Shown here one piece after another: positions 1 through 7,158 of a DNA stretch of 45,167 nucleotides; the stretch's first letter is position 1; each line of letters begins with the position of its first letter. The position numbers and the translations under genes are program-made. Under the pieces are notes generated by a model. It was given only the letters and a program-made list of their open reading frames with translations, was not told the DNA's origin and did no database searches. Source of the DNA: DASRHG01 sp035650655 (lineage in GTDB: Bacteria; Desulfobacterota; Binatia; DP-6); contig DASRHG010000009.1 of the NCBI GenBank assembly GCA_035650655.1, positions 1-45,167 on the forward strand, read 5' to 3'.

Positions 1-150
1 GCCGATCGCGGGCACCACCCGGTCCTGGACGAAGGGGTTGTGTGCGGCGATGAGCGCGTCGAGGCCGGCGAGGTACGCGTCGACGGGCTCCGGCGCCGCC
101 GCGTCGCGCGCGCCCGTGATCTCCTCGAAGCGCCCGCGGCCCGCGCTCAT
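1..150 (-). CDS. N-terminal fragment of an unrecognised protein (runs off the window)
   Basis: The reading frame begins with ATG at 150-148 and continues without a stop to base 1, giving the first 50 residues (MSAGRGRFEEITGARDA...). An AAGGGG Shine-Dalgarno-like stretch lies 5 bases before the ATG on the minus strand, and codon third positions are almost all G or C, so it is very probably a real gene. The visible part is soluble-looking, with no signal peptide or membrane segment. I do not recognise a family from 50 residues. It is divergent from the small ORF at 266. Confidence 0.6.
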   Translation of the reverse strand, partial: MSAGRGRFEEITGARDAAAPEPVDAYLAGLDALIAAHNPFVQDRVVPAIG

Positions 151-265
151 GGCGTCCCCTTAGCGCGGAAGCGTTTCGAGCGGCAAGCCACGAGCCCCTA
201 CTTGCGCACGCCGCCGGACGAGCACTAGCATCGCCTTCAGCTCCACCGGGGAGGAGGAGGCTTGC

Positions 266-493
266 ATGGTGTCGAACTGCTCGCTCTATCCGCTCGAGCC
301 GGTCGATCCGGCGTTCGACCCCGCGTATCACGACGGCGTCCCGCCCCGCCCCCGCACGCCACGGCGGGCGGGCGAGATCCGGACGGACTGGCCGATCGTC
401 CGCATACCGGCCGGGCTCGATCGGATGCACACGATCTCGCTCGAGGTGCTCGAGGACGAGATCGAGCGCGAGGCGGAGCGGGAGGAGAGCTAG
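266..493 (+). CDS. Small hypothetical protein (75 aa)
   Basis: This 75-residue frame starts at an ATG placed 6 bases after a strong GGAGGAGG ribosome-binding site, which is the main reason to believe it. The N-terminal half is rich in proline, tyrosine and acidic residues (MVSNCSLYPLEPVDPAFDPAY). The C-terminal 20 residues are a strongly acidic, helix-like tail ending EREAEREES. There is no signal peptide, metal motif or membrane segment. It lies alone between a divergent unknown gene and the downstream SDR gene, about 95 bp away on the same strand. I do not recognise it; it could be specific to this lineage or a chance frame with a good ribosome-binding site. Confidence 0.5.
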   Translation: MVSNCSLYPLEPVDPAFDPAYHDGVPPRPRTPRRAGEIRTDWPIVRIPAGLDRMHTISLEVLEDEIEREAEREES

Positions 494-554
494 GCCCGGG
501 GGTCGGGCGGGCGGGCGGCGCCGGCGCCCTCGCCTCCTCTCCGTCTCGCTTTCC

Positions 555-583
555 TTGACGGGCGTTTCCGAGGGGTGTTACGG
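555..583 (+). promoter_or_regulatory. Possible sigma-70 promoter before the SDR gene
   Basis: TTGACG at 555-560 is followed after 17 bases by TTACGG at 578-583. The -35 box is good and the -10 box is weak. The predicted transcription start would fall at or next to the ATG at 590, which implies a very short or absent leader. Confidence 0.35.
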
Positions 584-589
584 GCGCGC

Positions 590-1375
590 ATGCGGCTCGA
601 GGGACGCGTCGCCATCGTCACCGGGGCGGCGCAGGGGATCGGGAAGGCGTACGCGCTCCGGTTCGCGCGCGAGGGGGCGCACGTCGTCGTGGCGGACATC
701 CGCGAGGAGGCGGCGCGGGCGGTGGCGGCGGAGTGCAGCGCGGTCGGGCCCGAGGCGCTCGCGGTCGGCGTCGACGTCGCGAGCGAGCCCAGCACACAGG
801 CCCTCGCCGCCCGGACCGTCGAGCGGTTCGGCCGGATCGACGTGCTCGTGAACAACGCCGCGATCTACTACGACCTCGACCGCTCGCAGAACACGCTCGA
901 GTACTTCAACAAGGTCCTCGCCGTGAACCTGACCGGCGCCTGGCTCATGAGCCGCGCCGTCGAGCGGACGATGAAGCGGCAGCGGAAGGGGAAGATCATC
1001 CACCAGTCGTCGACGGCCGCGTACCTCGGGAACGTCGGCCTGGTGGACACCGAGAACCCCGACACGCCGATGCCGCCCTTCCACTACAGCGTCGCGAAGA
1101 ACGGGCTCGCCGGCCTCACGAAGTACATGGCGGGCGCGCTCGGTCCGTGGGGCATCAACGTGAACGCGATCGCGCCCGGCGTGACGCTCACCGAGGCGAC
1201 GAAGAAGATCGTGCCCGAGGAGATGGCGAGCGCGCTCGTCATGTTCAGCGCGCTCCGCAAGCCCCTCCAGCCGGAGGACCTGACCGGCACCGCGGTCTTC
1301 CTCGCCTCGGCGGACTCGGACCTGATGACGGGCCAGGTGCTCGTCGTCGACGGCGGCATGGTGATGCTCGGCTGA
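590..1375 (+). CDS. SDR-family NAD(P)-dependent oxidoreductase
   Basis: A classical short-chain dehydrogenase/reductase of about 261 residues, the usual length. The cofactor-binding Rossmann motif TGAAQGIG is near residue 11. The acidic end of beta-2 (VVVADI) suggests NAD preference. NNAAIYY follows at about residue 87, then the catalytic Ser in HQSSTA and YSVAK with Tyr and Lys. The C-terminus has the usual VVDGG. Such enzymes oxidise or reduce alcohols, ketones or hydroxysteroid-like substrates; the substrate cannot be read here. I chose ATG 590 because homology begins at RLEGRVAIVTG; an in-frame GTG at 575 is an alternative. It has no good Shine-Dalgarno at the usual distance. It is convergent with the amidohydrolase. 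Confidence 0.93.
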   Translation: MRLEGRVAIVTGAAQGIGKAYALRFAREGAHVVVADIREEAARAVAAECSAVGPEALAVGVDVASEPSTQALAARTVERFGRIDVLVNNAAIYYDLDRSQNTLEYFNKVLAVNLTGAWLMSRAVERTMKRQRKGKIIHQSSTAAYLGNVGLVDTENPDTPMPPFHYSVAKNGLAGLTKYMAGALGPWGINVNAIAPGVTLTEATKKIVPEEMASALVMFSALRKPLQPEDLTGTAVFLASADSDLMTGQVLVVDGGMVMLG

Positions 1376-1433
1376 CGCCCGAATGCGGATCCTCCTCCGG
1401 CCGGCGGCCGACGAGGCACGAGCCAGCCGCCGC

Positions 1434-2633
1434 TCAGGACGCCGGCGGGAACCAGCGCGCCATCGTCCCGGTCGCGACCATCGCGAGCGCCGCGGGGTCG
1501 AGCCCGGCGCTCGCCTTGCGGAATCCCGCGACGAGGTCCGGCGTGCCGTCGTAGTGCGGCCAGTCGGAGGCGAGTGCCACGTGGTCGGCGGGGAGGAACT
1601 CGAGCGCGATCTTCAAGTCGATGTCCTCGCACGCCTCGACCGTGACCATCATCTGGCGCGCGAAGATCTCCGTCGGCGGCGTCTTCCACGCCGGGGCCTT
1701 GATGCGGCCGAACGCGCGGCGGTGCTCCTCGAAGCGCTCGAACATCGACGGCAGCCAGCCGACGCCCGCCTCGAGGATCATCGTGGGCAGCGTCGGGAAG
1801 CGGTCGAAGACGCCGCCCGACATCATGTCCCAGAGCGTGTGCATCATGTCCATCGGGAAGCCGAGCGCCGAGGCGGCCATGATGTCGCGGAGCCGGTAGC
1901 CGCGGGACGTCCCGTCCTGGTCCCACATCGGGAGCGGATGGAGCCCGAGCTTCATGCCGGTGTCGACGATCGCCTGCCAGAGCGGGTCGAAGCTCGGGTC
2001 GGAGTACGGCTTCCCGTAGACGGAGTTGGTGCGCACGAACACCGCTGGGAACCCCATCTCGGCCGTCCGGTGGACCTCCGCGACGGCCGCCTCGAGGTTC
2101 GTGAGCGGCAGCGTCGCGACGGGGATCAGCCGGCCGCCCGAGCCGCGGCAGTAGTCGTTCATGATCCAGTCGTTGTAGACGGCGCACACCGCGGGAGCGA
2201 GGTGCGGCTGCATCGACCCGCCCGCGAGCATGTAGGTGGGGTAGAGGACGGCGCGTCCGACGCCGTTCTGCGTATTGTAGGCGAGCCGCTCGCGCCCGTC
2301 GATCGCCCAGCGCGGCGCATCGAGGATCGTGTGCTTCGCCGGCTCGGGCGCCGTGAAGACGCGCTCGAGCGGCACGCCCATCGCGCACGCGAGTCCCATG
2401 TTGTCGAGCATGTCCTTCGGGCGCATCCCGCCGTGCATCACGTCGAGCGTGGCGATCTCGATGCCGTAGATCCGCGAGTGGAAGACGCCCTCCTCGTCCC
2501 GGTAGTAGTGCGGCGCGAGCGGTCGGAGGTCGGCGGGCAGACGCTCCACCCAGAGGTCGCCGGGCTCGATGACGTGCCCGTCGGCGTCCGCCAGGACGTC
2601 GATCGACGCGGAGCCCTTCGCTGCGTTCGCCAT
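1434..2633 (-). CDS. Amidohydrolase family protein (amidohydrolase-2 / ACMSD-like)
   Basis: A 399-residue protein of the amidohydrolase-2 family, cytoplasmic TIM-barrel metal-dependent hydrolases or decarboxylases related to ACMSD. The N-terminal metal motif appears as DADGHVIEP, the barrel contains LHPLPMWDQD with a likely metal-binding His, and LASDWPHYDG near residue 365 carries the conserved late Asp. The region MGFPAVFVRTNSVYGKPYSDP is typical of the branch found with aromatic or terpenoid degradation genes, but the substrate is unknown. ATG 2633 is preceded by GAGGAGG and a clear TTGACA/TTAACC promoter. It is transcribed towards the SDR gene, so the two are convergent neighbours rather than an operon. 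Confidence 0.9.
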   Translation of the reverse strand: MANAAKGSASIDVLADADGHVIEPGDLWVERLPADLRPLAPHYYRDEEGVFHSRIYGIEIATLDVMHGGMRPKDMLDNMGLACAMGVPLERVFTAPEPAKHTILDAPRWAIDGRERLAYNTQNGVGRAVLYPTYMLAGGSMQPHLAPAVCAVYNDWIMNDYCRGSGGRLIPVATLPLTNLEAAVAEVHRTAEMGFPAVFVRTNSVYGKPYSDPSFDPLWQAIVDTGMKLGLHPLPMWDQDGTSRGYRLRDIMAASALGFPMDMMHTLWDMMSGGVFDRFPTLPTMILEAGVGWLPSMFERFEEHRRAFGRIKAPAWKTPPTEIFARQMMVTVEACEDIDLKIALEFLPADHVALASDWPHYDGTPDLVAGFRKASAGLDPAALAMVATGTMARWFPPAS

Positions 2634-2658
2634 GGGTAGCCTCCTCGCGCTCGTCCCT

Positions 2659-2687
2659 GGTTAACGCTCCGTGACCCCGCCTGTCAA
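2659..2687 (-). promoter_or_regulatory. Sigma-70-type promoter for the amidohydrolase
   Basis: Read on the minus strand, TTGACA (2687-2682) is separated by exactly 17 bases from TTAACC (2664-2659). The start site would be about 19 bases before the ATG, leaving room for the GAGGAGG ribosome-binding site. This is one of the best promoter matches in the window. Confidence 0.6.
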
Positions 2688-2725
2688 TCAGATGCCCTAA
2701 TCGACCGCCCTAGCCGCCGTGCGGG

Positions 2726-2754
2726 TTGCTGCGGCGGCGCCCCTACATTAGTTA
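2726..2754 (+). promoter_or_regulatory. Possible promoter abutting the DUF971 start codon
   Basis: TTGCTG at 2726-2731 and TAGTTA at 2749-2754 are 17 bases apart, inside an unusually A/T-rich island for this genome. Predicted transcription would begin about one base before the ATG at 2762, so a leaderless mRNA is possible. Confidence 0.35.
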
Positions 2755-2761
2755 CGTCCCT

Positions 2762-3094
2762 ATGCCGAGCCGCCCGCCGGAGGCGACCCACGTCGAGCGG
2801 TTCACCGAGGTCGGGCGCTACGCGCTCGGCGTCCAGTGGGCCGACCGCCACGACAGCATCCTCCCCTACGCGACGCTCCGCCGCGCCTGCCCGTGCGAGG
2901 CGTGCGTCGCGCGGGGCGACGCCGCCGTCCCGCCCGAGGCGGAGCGTCTCGTGCGCGTCGAGACGCTCGGCGACCGGAGCGTCTTCCTCGAGTGGGCCGA
3001 CGGGCACGAGACGATCCTCCTGCTCGACGAGCTGCGCGACCTCTGCCGCTGCGCGCGCTGCGTCGCCGAGCCGGAGTTCCCCGTCTCGGGCTAG
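2762..3094 (+). CDS. DUF971 (GBBH-like N-terminal) domain protein
   Basis: A 110-residue single-domain protein matching the DUF971 / gamma-butyrobetaine hydroxylase N-terminal-like fold. It has two similar halves, each with a beta-hairpin ending in W-A-D-x-H (QWADRHDS and EWADGHET), a CPCEACV cysteine cluster near residue 43 and a second cysteine pair CRCARCV near the C-terminus. Stand-alone members are common in bacteria and are often linked to Fe-S or Mrp proteins, but their role is not settled. ATG 2762 is chosen because the homologous part starts soon after it. There is no Shine-Dalgarno; a -10-like TACATT or TAGTTA lies only 8-18 bases upstream. Its stop codon touches the end of the opposing damaged ORF. 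Confidence 0.85.
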   Translation: MPSRPPEATHVERFTEVGRYALGVQWADRHDSILPYATLRRACPCEACVARGDAAVPPEAERLVRVETLGDRSVFLEWADGHETILLLDELRDLCRCARCVAEPEFPVSG

Positions 3095-3490
3095 GACGCC
3101 GGCCCGACCCGGGAGCGCGGTCGGCCGGCGGAGCCGGCGCCGCTCCGCGGGGCGCGCGGTACACGAGGTTCTCGAACTGCGTCTCCTCGAGGTAGCCGTC
3201 GAGCTGCCAGCGCTTCACCTGGTCCATCACCATGTCGAAGTCCGCGCGCGGGAGGGGCCGGCAGACGAAGCGCTCGCCGCGGCCGAAGCGGCTCGAGTCC
3301 CACGGGTGGGTGTGCTCGGAGCCGGCCGGGACCGCGATCCTCCAGAGCGGCAGGTACCGCTCGAGGTTCGCCTCGAGCGCCTGCTCCGCGCGAGCGAGAC
3401 CCCGCAGGGAGGCGCGCACGTCCGCGAGCGGCGCGGTCCCCGGCACCCACCACAGCGTCTTGAGCTCGTTTTCGTCCCGCGGCGGGGCAT
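3091..3490 (-). pseudogene. Hypothetical protein ORF with disrupted ends (frameshifted gene or remnant)
   Basis: Between about 3480 and 3120 the minus strand has a frame with strong G/C third-codon bias and protein-like sequence (ELKTLWWVPG, then FDMVMDQVKRWQLDGYLE, then TQFENLVYR). It has no ATG in frame. The first usable codon is GTG at 3446, after the conserved-looking LWWVPG. An ATG at 3490 would give a sensible start only after a one-base insertion. At the other end the frame has no stop before running antisense through all of the DUF971 gene to 2802; a stop at 3093-3091 lies in another frame. Both ends therefore look shifted, either by real decay or by base-calling errors in GC runs. 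I do not recognise the family. It sits directly downstream of the exporter operon. Confidence 0.45.
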
Positions 3491-3507
3491 CGGTCGCGGT
3501 GCCCGCG

Positions 3508-4044
3508 TCAAGGGGGGACGGGATCGCCGCCCCGTCGGCTCACGTCGCGGCGGTAGAAGACGCCGTCGAGCGTGCCGAGGAGCCCCGCGCCCAGCTGAAA
3601 GACGCGCGGGTCGCCCGAGCGTCGGGCGTAGACGGCGCTGCCCGCCGCGTTCATGTGGCCGAGGACGAGGCGGACGACGCGTGTGCGCGTCGTGACGACG
3701 ATCGTGCCGCGGCCCGGCTCGAGGCCGTACGTCGCCCGGTCGCGCGGCCGGAACGCGTCGACGGCGCGGAGCGCGGCGAGGCTCGCGACGAGGTCGTCGA
3801 GCGCGGCCGCGAGCCCCGCGGACGCCGGCCGGCCGTCGACGTCCCACCCGCCCGGCGTCCGGCGCGCCCCGAGCCGGCGGTCGCGGACGGACAGCTCGAT
3901 CGCGCGGACGGCGGCGCGCCGCACCCGGAGCACGCGCGCCCCGTGCACGCGGTCCGGGCGCGGCACCCGGGCGGGCGCGCGGACGAGGACGAGCAGGCCG
4001 AGCCCGAGCGCCGCGAGCGCGAGGAGTGCGAGCGTCCGCCGCAC
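3508..4044 (-). CDS. DUF4340-like membrane-anchored protein of a GldG-type ABC exporter
   Basis: A 178-residue protein with one N-terminal membrane anchor (about residues 4-21, LALLALAALGLGLLVLV) and an external domain. The pattern WDVDGRPAS...LDDLVASLAALRAVD...YGLEPGRGTIVV...LVLGHMNAAGSAVYARRSGDPRVF matches one unit of DUF4340, a domain usually found beside GldG-like transporters. Family members are often longer with two or three repeats, so this is a short version. GTG 4044 is chosen because it starts two bases after the stop of the upstream gldG-like gene, implying coupled translation. It is the last intact gene of the four-gene operon. Its function is unknown; a periplasmic partner of the exporter is the natural inference. 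Confidence 0.75.
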   Translation of the reverse strand: MRRTLALLALAALGLGLLVLVRAPARVPRPDRVHGARVLRVRRAAVRAIELSVRDRRLGARRTPGGWDVDGRPASAGLAAALDDLVASLAALRAVDAFRPRDRATYGLEPGRGTIVVTTRTRVVRLVLGHMNAAGSAVYARRSGDPRVFQLGAGLLGTLDGVFYRRDVSRRGGDPVPP

Positions 4045-4046
4045 CG

Positions 4047-5420
4047 TCAGCCCCGCCGGCGGCGGACGGCGAACACGGCGACGCCGACGGCGAGCATGAG
4101 CCCCGGCTCCGCGACGACCGCGGCGAGGAAGAGGCGGCGCGCCTGCCCGTCCGTCAGCACGAGCGGCGAGAGCGGCCGGATCACCTCGGGGACGCTCTTC
4201 GCCCGCTCGCCCGTGAGCGCCTCCTCGTTCGCCGCCCACGCGACGGCGTTCAGGGCGAGGTCGCGATTGCCGAGGAGGTCCAGGTAGGCGTCGCTCGCGA
4301 AGTCGGCGTCCCCGACGACGACGAGCCGTCCCCGCCGGTGACCCGTGGCGTCGCCGCCGCCCACCTCCGCCGTCACGACGACCGAGGCCTCCCCCGGCGT
4401 GTCGTGCGCCGCGCGCGACGGCTCGGCGCCGCGCCGCGCGCGATCGGGGTCGCTCATCGTCCACGCGCTCGGACCCGTGCGCGCGATGCTCTCCGCGTCG
4501 ACGCCCGCGACCGCGCGCGCGACGTCGACGGTCCGGGCGGAGGGCAGGACGACGCCCGTCTCGAGCGGGCTCCCGCTCGGGTCGGAGACGGGGTTCCCGC
4601 GCTTGAACAGCTCGACCACGGCGGCGAGGCCGTCGGTGCCGAGGACGCGGCGCTCGCGGTCGACGACGAAGTCGTCGCCGAGCCGGAGCCCGAGGCTCGC
4701 GAGGAAGCGCGCGACGTTCGGGAGCGGCCCCGGGTCGAGGAGCATGAGGACGCCGCCCCCGTTCCGGAGGTGGGCCGCGAGCGCGTCGAGCTCGGGGACG
4801 AGGAAGTCGTGCTGCGGTCCCGCGACGACGACGAGATCGGCGTCCGGCGGCACCGGCTCGCCCAGGAGCGAGAGCGGCTCCGGGGCGTAGTTCTCGGCGG
4901 CGAGCGCGCTCGCGAAGCGCCCGTAGCTCTCCGGCGAGCCGCCCGGCGTCCGCTCGCCGTGACCGGTCGTGAAGAGGAGCCGGCGGCTCCGGCCGCGGAG
5001 CGCGCGCAGGATGCCGCCGGCGAGCTCCGCCTCGGGGTAGGCCGGGACGACGACGCGCCGACCGTCGTACTCGACGGCGGCGCGGCCGTACTGCGTGATG
5101 CCGTAGCTTCGTGCGCGCTCGGGGTACCGGTCGAGGTCGTAGAGCTCGAAGGCGAGCGTCGGCCGCTCGGCCCGCATGCGCTCGAGGAGGTCCGCGTACC
5201 GCGCGCGCCGCCCCCGCTCGAAGAAGACCGTGATCCGGAGGGGCTTCGTCACCTCGGCGAGGAGCTTCCGCGTGACGGGCGAGAGCGAGAGGCTGCGCTC
5301 CGGCGTCAAGTCGAAGCGCCGGCTCGTCCGCTCGGCGACGGTCTGCAAGGCGCTGGCGACGACGACCAGCAGGACGACCTGCGCGGCGAGGTGCGCCCAG
5401 TGTCGCGTCGCGCGCGTCAC
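4047..5420 (-). CDS. GldG-family auxiliary component of ABC exporter
   Basis: A 457-residue GldG-like protein. An N-terminal transmembrane segment (about residues 9-27, WAHLAAQVVLLVVVASALQ) precedes the typical FDLTPERSLSLSPVTRKLLAEVTKPLRITVFF start of the extracytoplasmic domain. The GHGE motif (FTTGHGERTPGG) and the LVVVAGPQHDF and LLDPGPLPNV segments are family hallmarks. VVVGDADFASD and a C-terminal membrane segment (FLAAVVAEPGLMLAVGVAVFAV) complete it. Its GTG start overlaps the permease stop as GTGA. In Bacteroidetes GldA-GldF-GldG form an ABC transporter linked to gliding; outside that phylum related systems have no assigned substrate, and nothing here suggests gliding. Confidence 0.85.
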   Translation of the reverse strand: MTRATRHWAHLAAQVVLLVVVASALQTVAERTSRRFDLTPERSLSLSPVTRKLLAEVTKPLRITVFFERGRRARYADLLERMRAERPTLAFELYDLDRYPERARSYGITQYGRAAVEYDGRRVVVPAYPEAELAGGILRALRGRSRRLLFTTGHGERTPGGSPESYGRFASALAAENYAPEPLSLLGEPVPPDADLVVVAGPQHDFLVPELDALAAHLRNGGGVLMLLDPGPLPNVARFLASLGLRLGDDFVVDRERRVLGTDGLAAVVELFKRGNPVSDPSGSPLETGVVLPSARTVDVARAVAGVDAESIARTGPSAWTMSDPDRARRGAEPSRAAHDTPGEASVVVTAEVGGGDATGHRRGRLVVVGDADFASDAYLDLLGNRDLALNAVAWAANEEALTGERAKSVPEVIRPLSPLVLTDGQARRLFLAAVVAEPGLMLAVGVAVFAVRRRRG

Positions 5421-6166
5421 GATCGCGAGCGCACTCCGCGCCACCGGCGCGTGTCGAGCGCGAGGAAGGTGAACGCGAGGAAGACGAGCGTGAAGAGGAC
5501 GAGATACACGACGTCGCGCGTGTCGACCGCGCCGCGCGCGAACGCGTAGAAGCGGTCGAAGAGCGAGAGCGGCAGGAGCACGCGCAGGGTGATCTCGCTC
5601 ATCGCGGCCTCGTTCCAGGTGACGATCCAGAAGAAGAAGAGGAGGCCGTACGCCGCCGCCGCCGCGACGAGCTGGCTGTCCGTGAGCGCCGACGCGAAGA
5701 GGCCGCACGCGACGAAGGCCGCGCCGAGGAGGAAGAGCCCGAGGTAGCCCGCGACGAGCGGCCCGGCGTCGACGGGCGTGATCGTCGCGAGCATGACGGG
5801 ATGGAGCGCGGTCGCCGCCAGGAGGATCGCGACGACGGCGACGCAGGCGAGGTACTTCCCGGCCACGATCTCGACGTCGCGCACCGGATACGTCCAGAGG
5901 AGCTCGAGCGTCCCGAGCCGCCGCTCCTCCGCGAAGAGGCGCATCGTGAGCAGCGGGACGAGCACGAGGAGGAACGCCTCCACGTCGAAGACCTGCTGCT
6001 GCCAGAGGCCGAGGCCGAGGTTCATGCCGCCGGCGATGACGTAGAAGCTCAGGTTCGTCGCGAAGCGGTAGCCGCAGAGCACGAGGAAGACGGCCGCGAG
6101 GGCCCAGAAGACGAACGAACCGAAGTACAGGCGGAGCTCCTTGCCCGCGATCGCGAGGACCGTCAT
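5417..6166 (-). CDS. ABC-2 type transporter permease (GldF-like)
   Basis: A 249-residue integral membrane protein with about six hydrophobic segments. It begins MTVLAIAGKELRLYFGS, the usual short amphipathic start of ABC-2 permeases. The segment EERRLGTLELLWTYPVRDVEIVAGKYLA is the conserved cytoplasmic coupling region of the GldF/NosY-like branch. The start ATG overlaps the ATPase stop as ATGA and the end overlaps the gldG-like start as GTGA. With the ATPase upstream and the GldG-like protein downstream it forms the membrane channel of one exporter. Confidence 0.9.
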   Translation of the reverse strand: MTVLAIAGKELRLYFGSFVFWALAAVFLVLCGYRFATNLSFYVIAGGMNLGLGLWQQQVFDVEAFLLVLVPLLTMRLFAEERRLGTLELLWTYPVRDVEIVAGKYLACVAVVAILLAATALHPVMLATITPVDAGPLVAGYLGLFLLGAAFVACGLFASALTDSQLVAAAAAYGLLFFFWIVTWNEAAMSEITLRVLLPLSLFDRFYAFARGAVDTRDVVYLVLFTLVFLAFTFLALDTRRWRGVRSRS

Positions 6167-7107
6167 CCGCGCGGCCCCCCCCGCTCGACGAGGCGGAGGA
6201 AGATCTCCTCGAGGTCGAGCCGCTCCTCGCGAAGCTCGAGGACCGCCCAGCCGCCCGCGCGGACCGCGTCGCCCGCGGCGCGCGCGCCGTCGGCCTCGCC
6301 CGTCGTCTCGAGGACGAAGCCGTCGGCGCCGCGCTCGAGCCGCACGAGCCCGGGGACCCGAGAGAGCGCGGCGGCCACCGCGTCCGACGGCCCGTCGGCG
6401 CGGACGACGACGCGGACGCGCCCGCCGAGCTGCGCGGCGAGCTCGCGCGGCGTGCCGGCCGCGACGAGCCGGCCGCGCGCGATGACGATGACGCGCTCGC
6501 AGAGCGCCTCCACCTCCGAGAGGATGTGGCTCGAGAAGAAGACGGTCCGCCGCCCGCGCAGCGCGCGCACGAGGTCGCGGATCTCGACCACCTGCCCCGG
6601 GTCGAGCCCGATCGTCGGCTCGTCGAGGACGAGGATCTCGGGATCGCCGCAGAGCGCCTGCGCGAGCCCGACGCGCTGGCGGTACCCCTTCGAGAGGTTG
6701 CCGACGCGGCGGCGCGCGACGCCCTCGAGCCCGCAGGCGGCGAGAACCTCCGCGACGCGCGCGCGGCGCTCGCGGCGCGGAACGCGCTTCAAGCGCGCGA
6801 CGAAGCCCAGGTACCGCTCCACGTCCAGATCCGGATAGAACGGCGCGTACTCGGGGAAGTAGCCGACGGCTCGCCGACACGCGAGCGGCTCGCGCTCGGG
6901 ATCGCGGCCCGCGATCCGCACCGTGCCCGTCGTCGGCGGGAAGATTCCGGCGAGGATCCGCATCGTGGTCGTCTTCCCGGCGCCGTTCGGCCCGAGAAAG
7001 CCGACGATCTCCCCGGCGTCGACGCGGAGCGTGATGCCGTCGACCGCGCGGAGGGCCCCGAACACCTTGGTGAGATCGCGCACCTCGATCGCGGGCTCGG
7101 CGGGCAT
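6163..7107 (-). CDS. ABC transporter ATP-binding protein (GldA/NatA-like)
   Basis: A 314-residue ATPase and first gene of the exporter operon. Walker A is GPNGAGKTTT near residue 38, the signature is LSKGYRQRVGLAQAL, Walker B is EILVLDEPTIGLDP, and the switch histidine is in FFSSHILSEVE. YFPEYAPFYPDLDVERYL is the Q-loop region with the YFPE variant common in the GldA/NatA branch. The C-terminal 80 residues form the accessory domain seen in drug- or polymer-type ABC-2 exporters. ATG 7107 starts the homologous region, and longer in-frame extension into the next gene is unlikely. A weak promoter (TTGACT, 17 bases, AAGAAC) lies about 25-50 bases upstream. Confidence 0.93.
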   Translation of the reverse strand: MPAEPAIEVRDLTKVFGALRAVDGITLRVDAGEIVGFLGPNGAGKTTTMRILAGIFPPTTGTVRIAGRDPEREPLACRRAVGYFPEYAPFYPDLDVERYLGFVARLKRVPRRERRARVAEVLAACGLEGVARRRVGNLSKGYRQRVGLAQALCGDPEILVLDEPTIGLDPGQVVEIRDLVRALRGRRTVFFSSHILSEVEALCERVIVIARGRLVAAGTPRELAAQLGGRVRVVVRADGPSDAVAAALSRVPGLVRLERGADGFVLETTGEADGARAAGDAVRAGGWAVLELREERLDLEEIFLRLVERGGPRG

Positions 7108-7129
7108 CGTCCTCGCGTGAGAGGCCCCG

Positions 7130-7158
7130 GTTCTTCGCCGCGCCGCTCCCGAAGTCAA
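7130..7158 (-). promoter_or_regulatory. Possible promoter of the ABC exporter operon
   Basis: On the minus strand TTGACT (7158-7153) is followed after 17 bases by AAGAAC (7135-7130). The -35 box overlaps the stop codon of the upstream P-loop gene. The -10 box is poor, so this is only a candidate. Confidence 0.3.
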
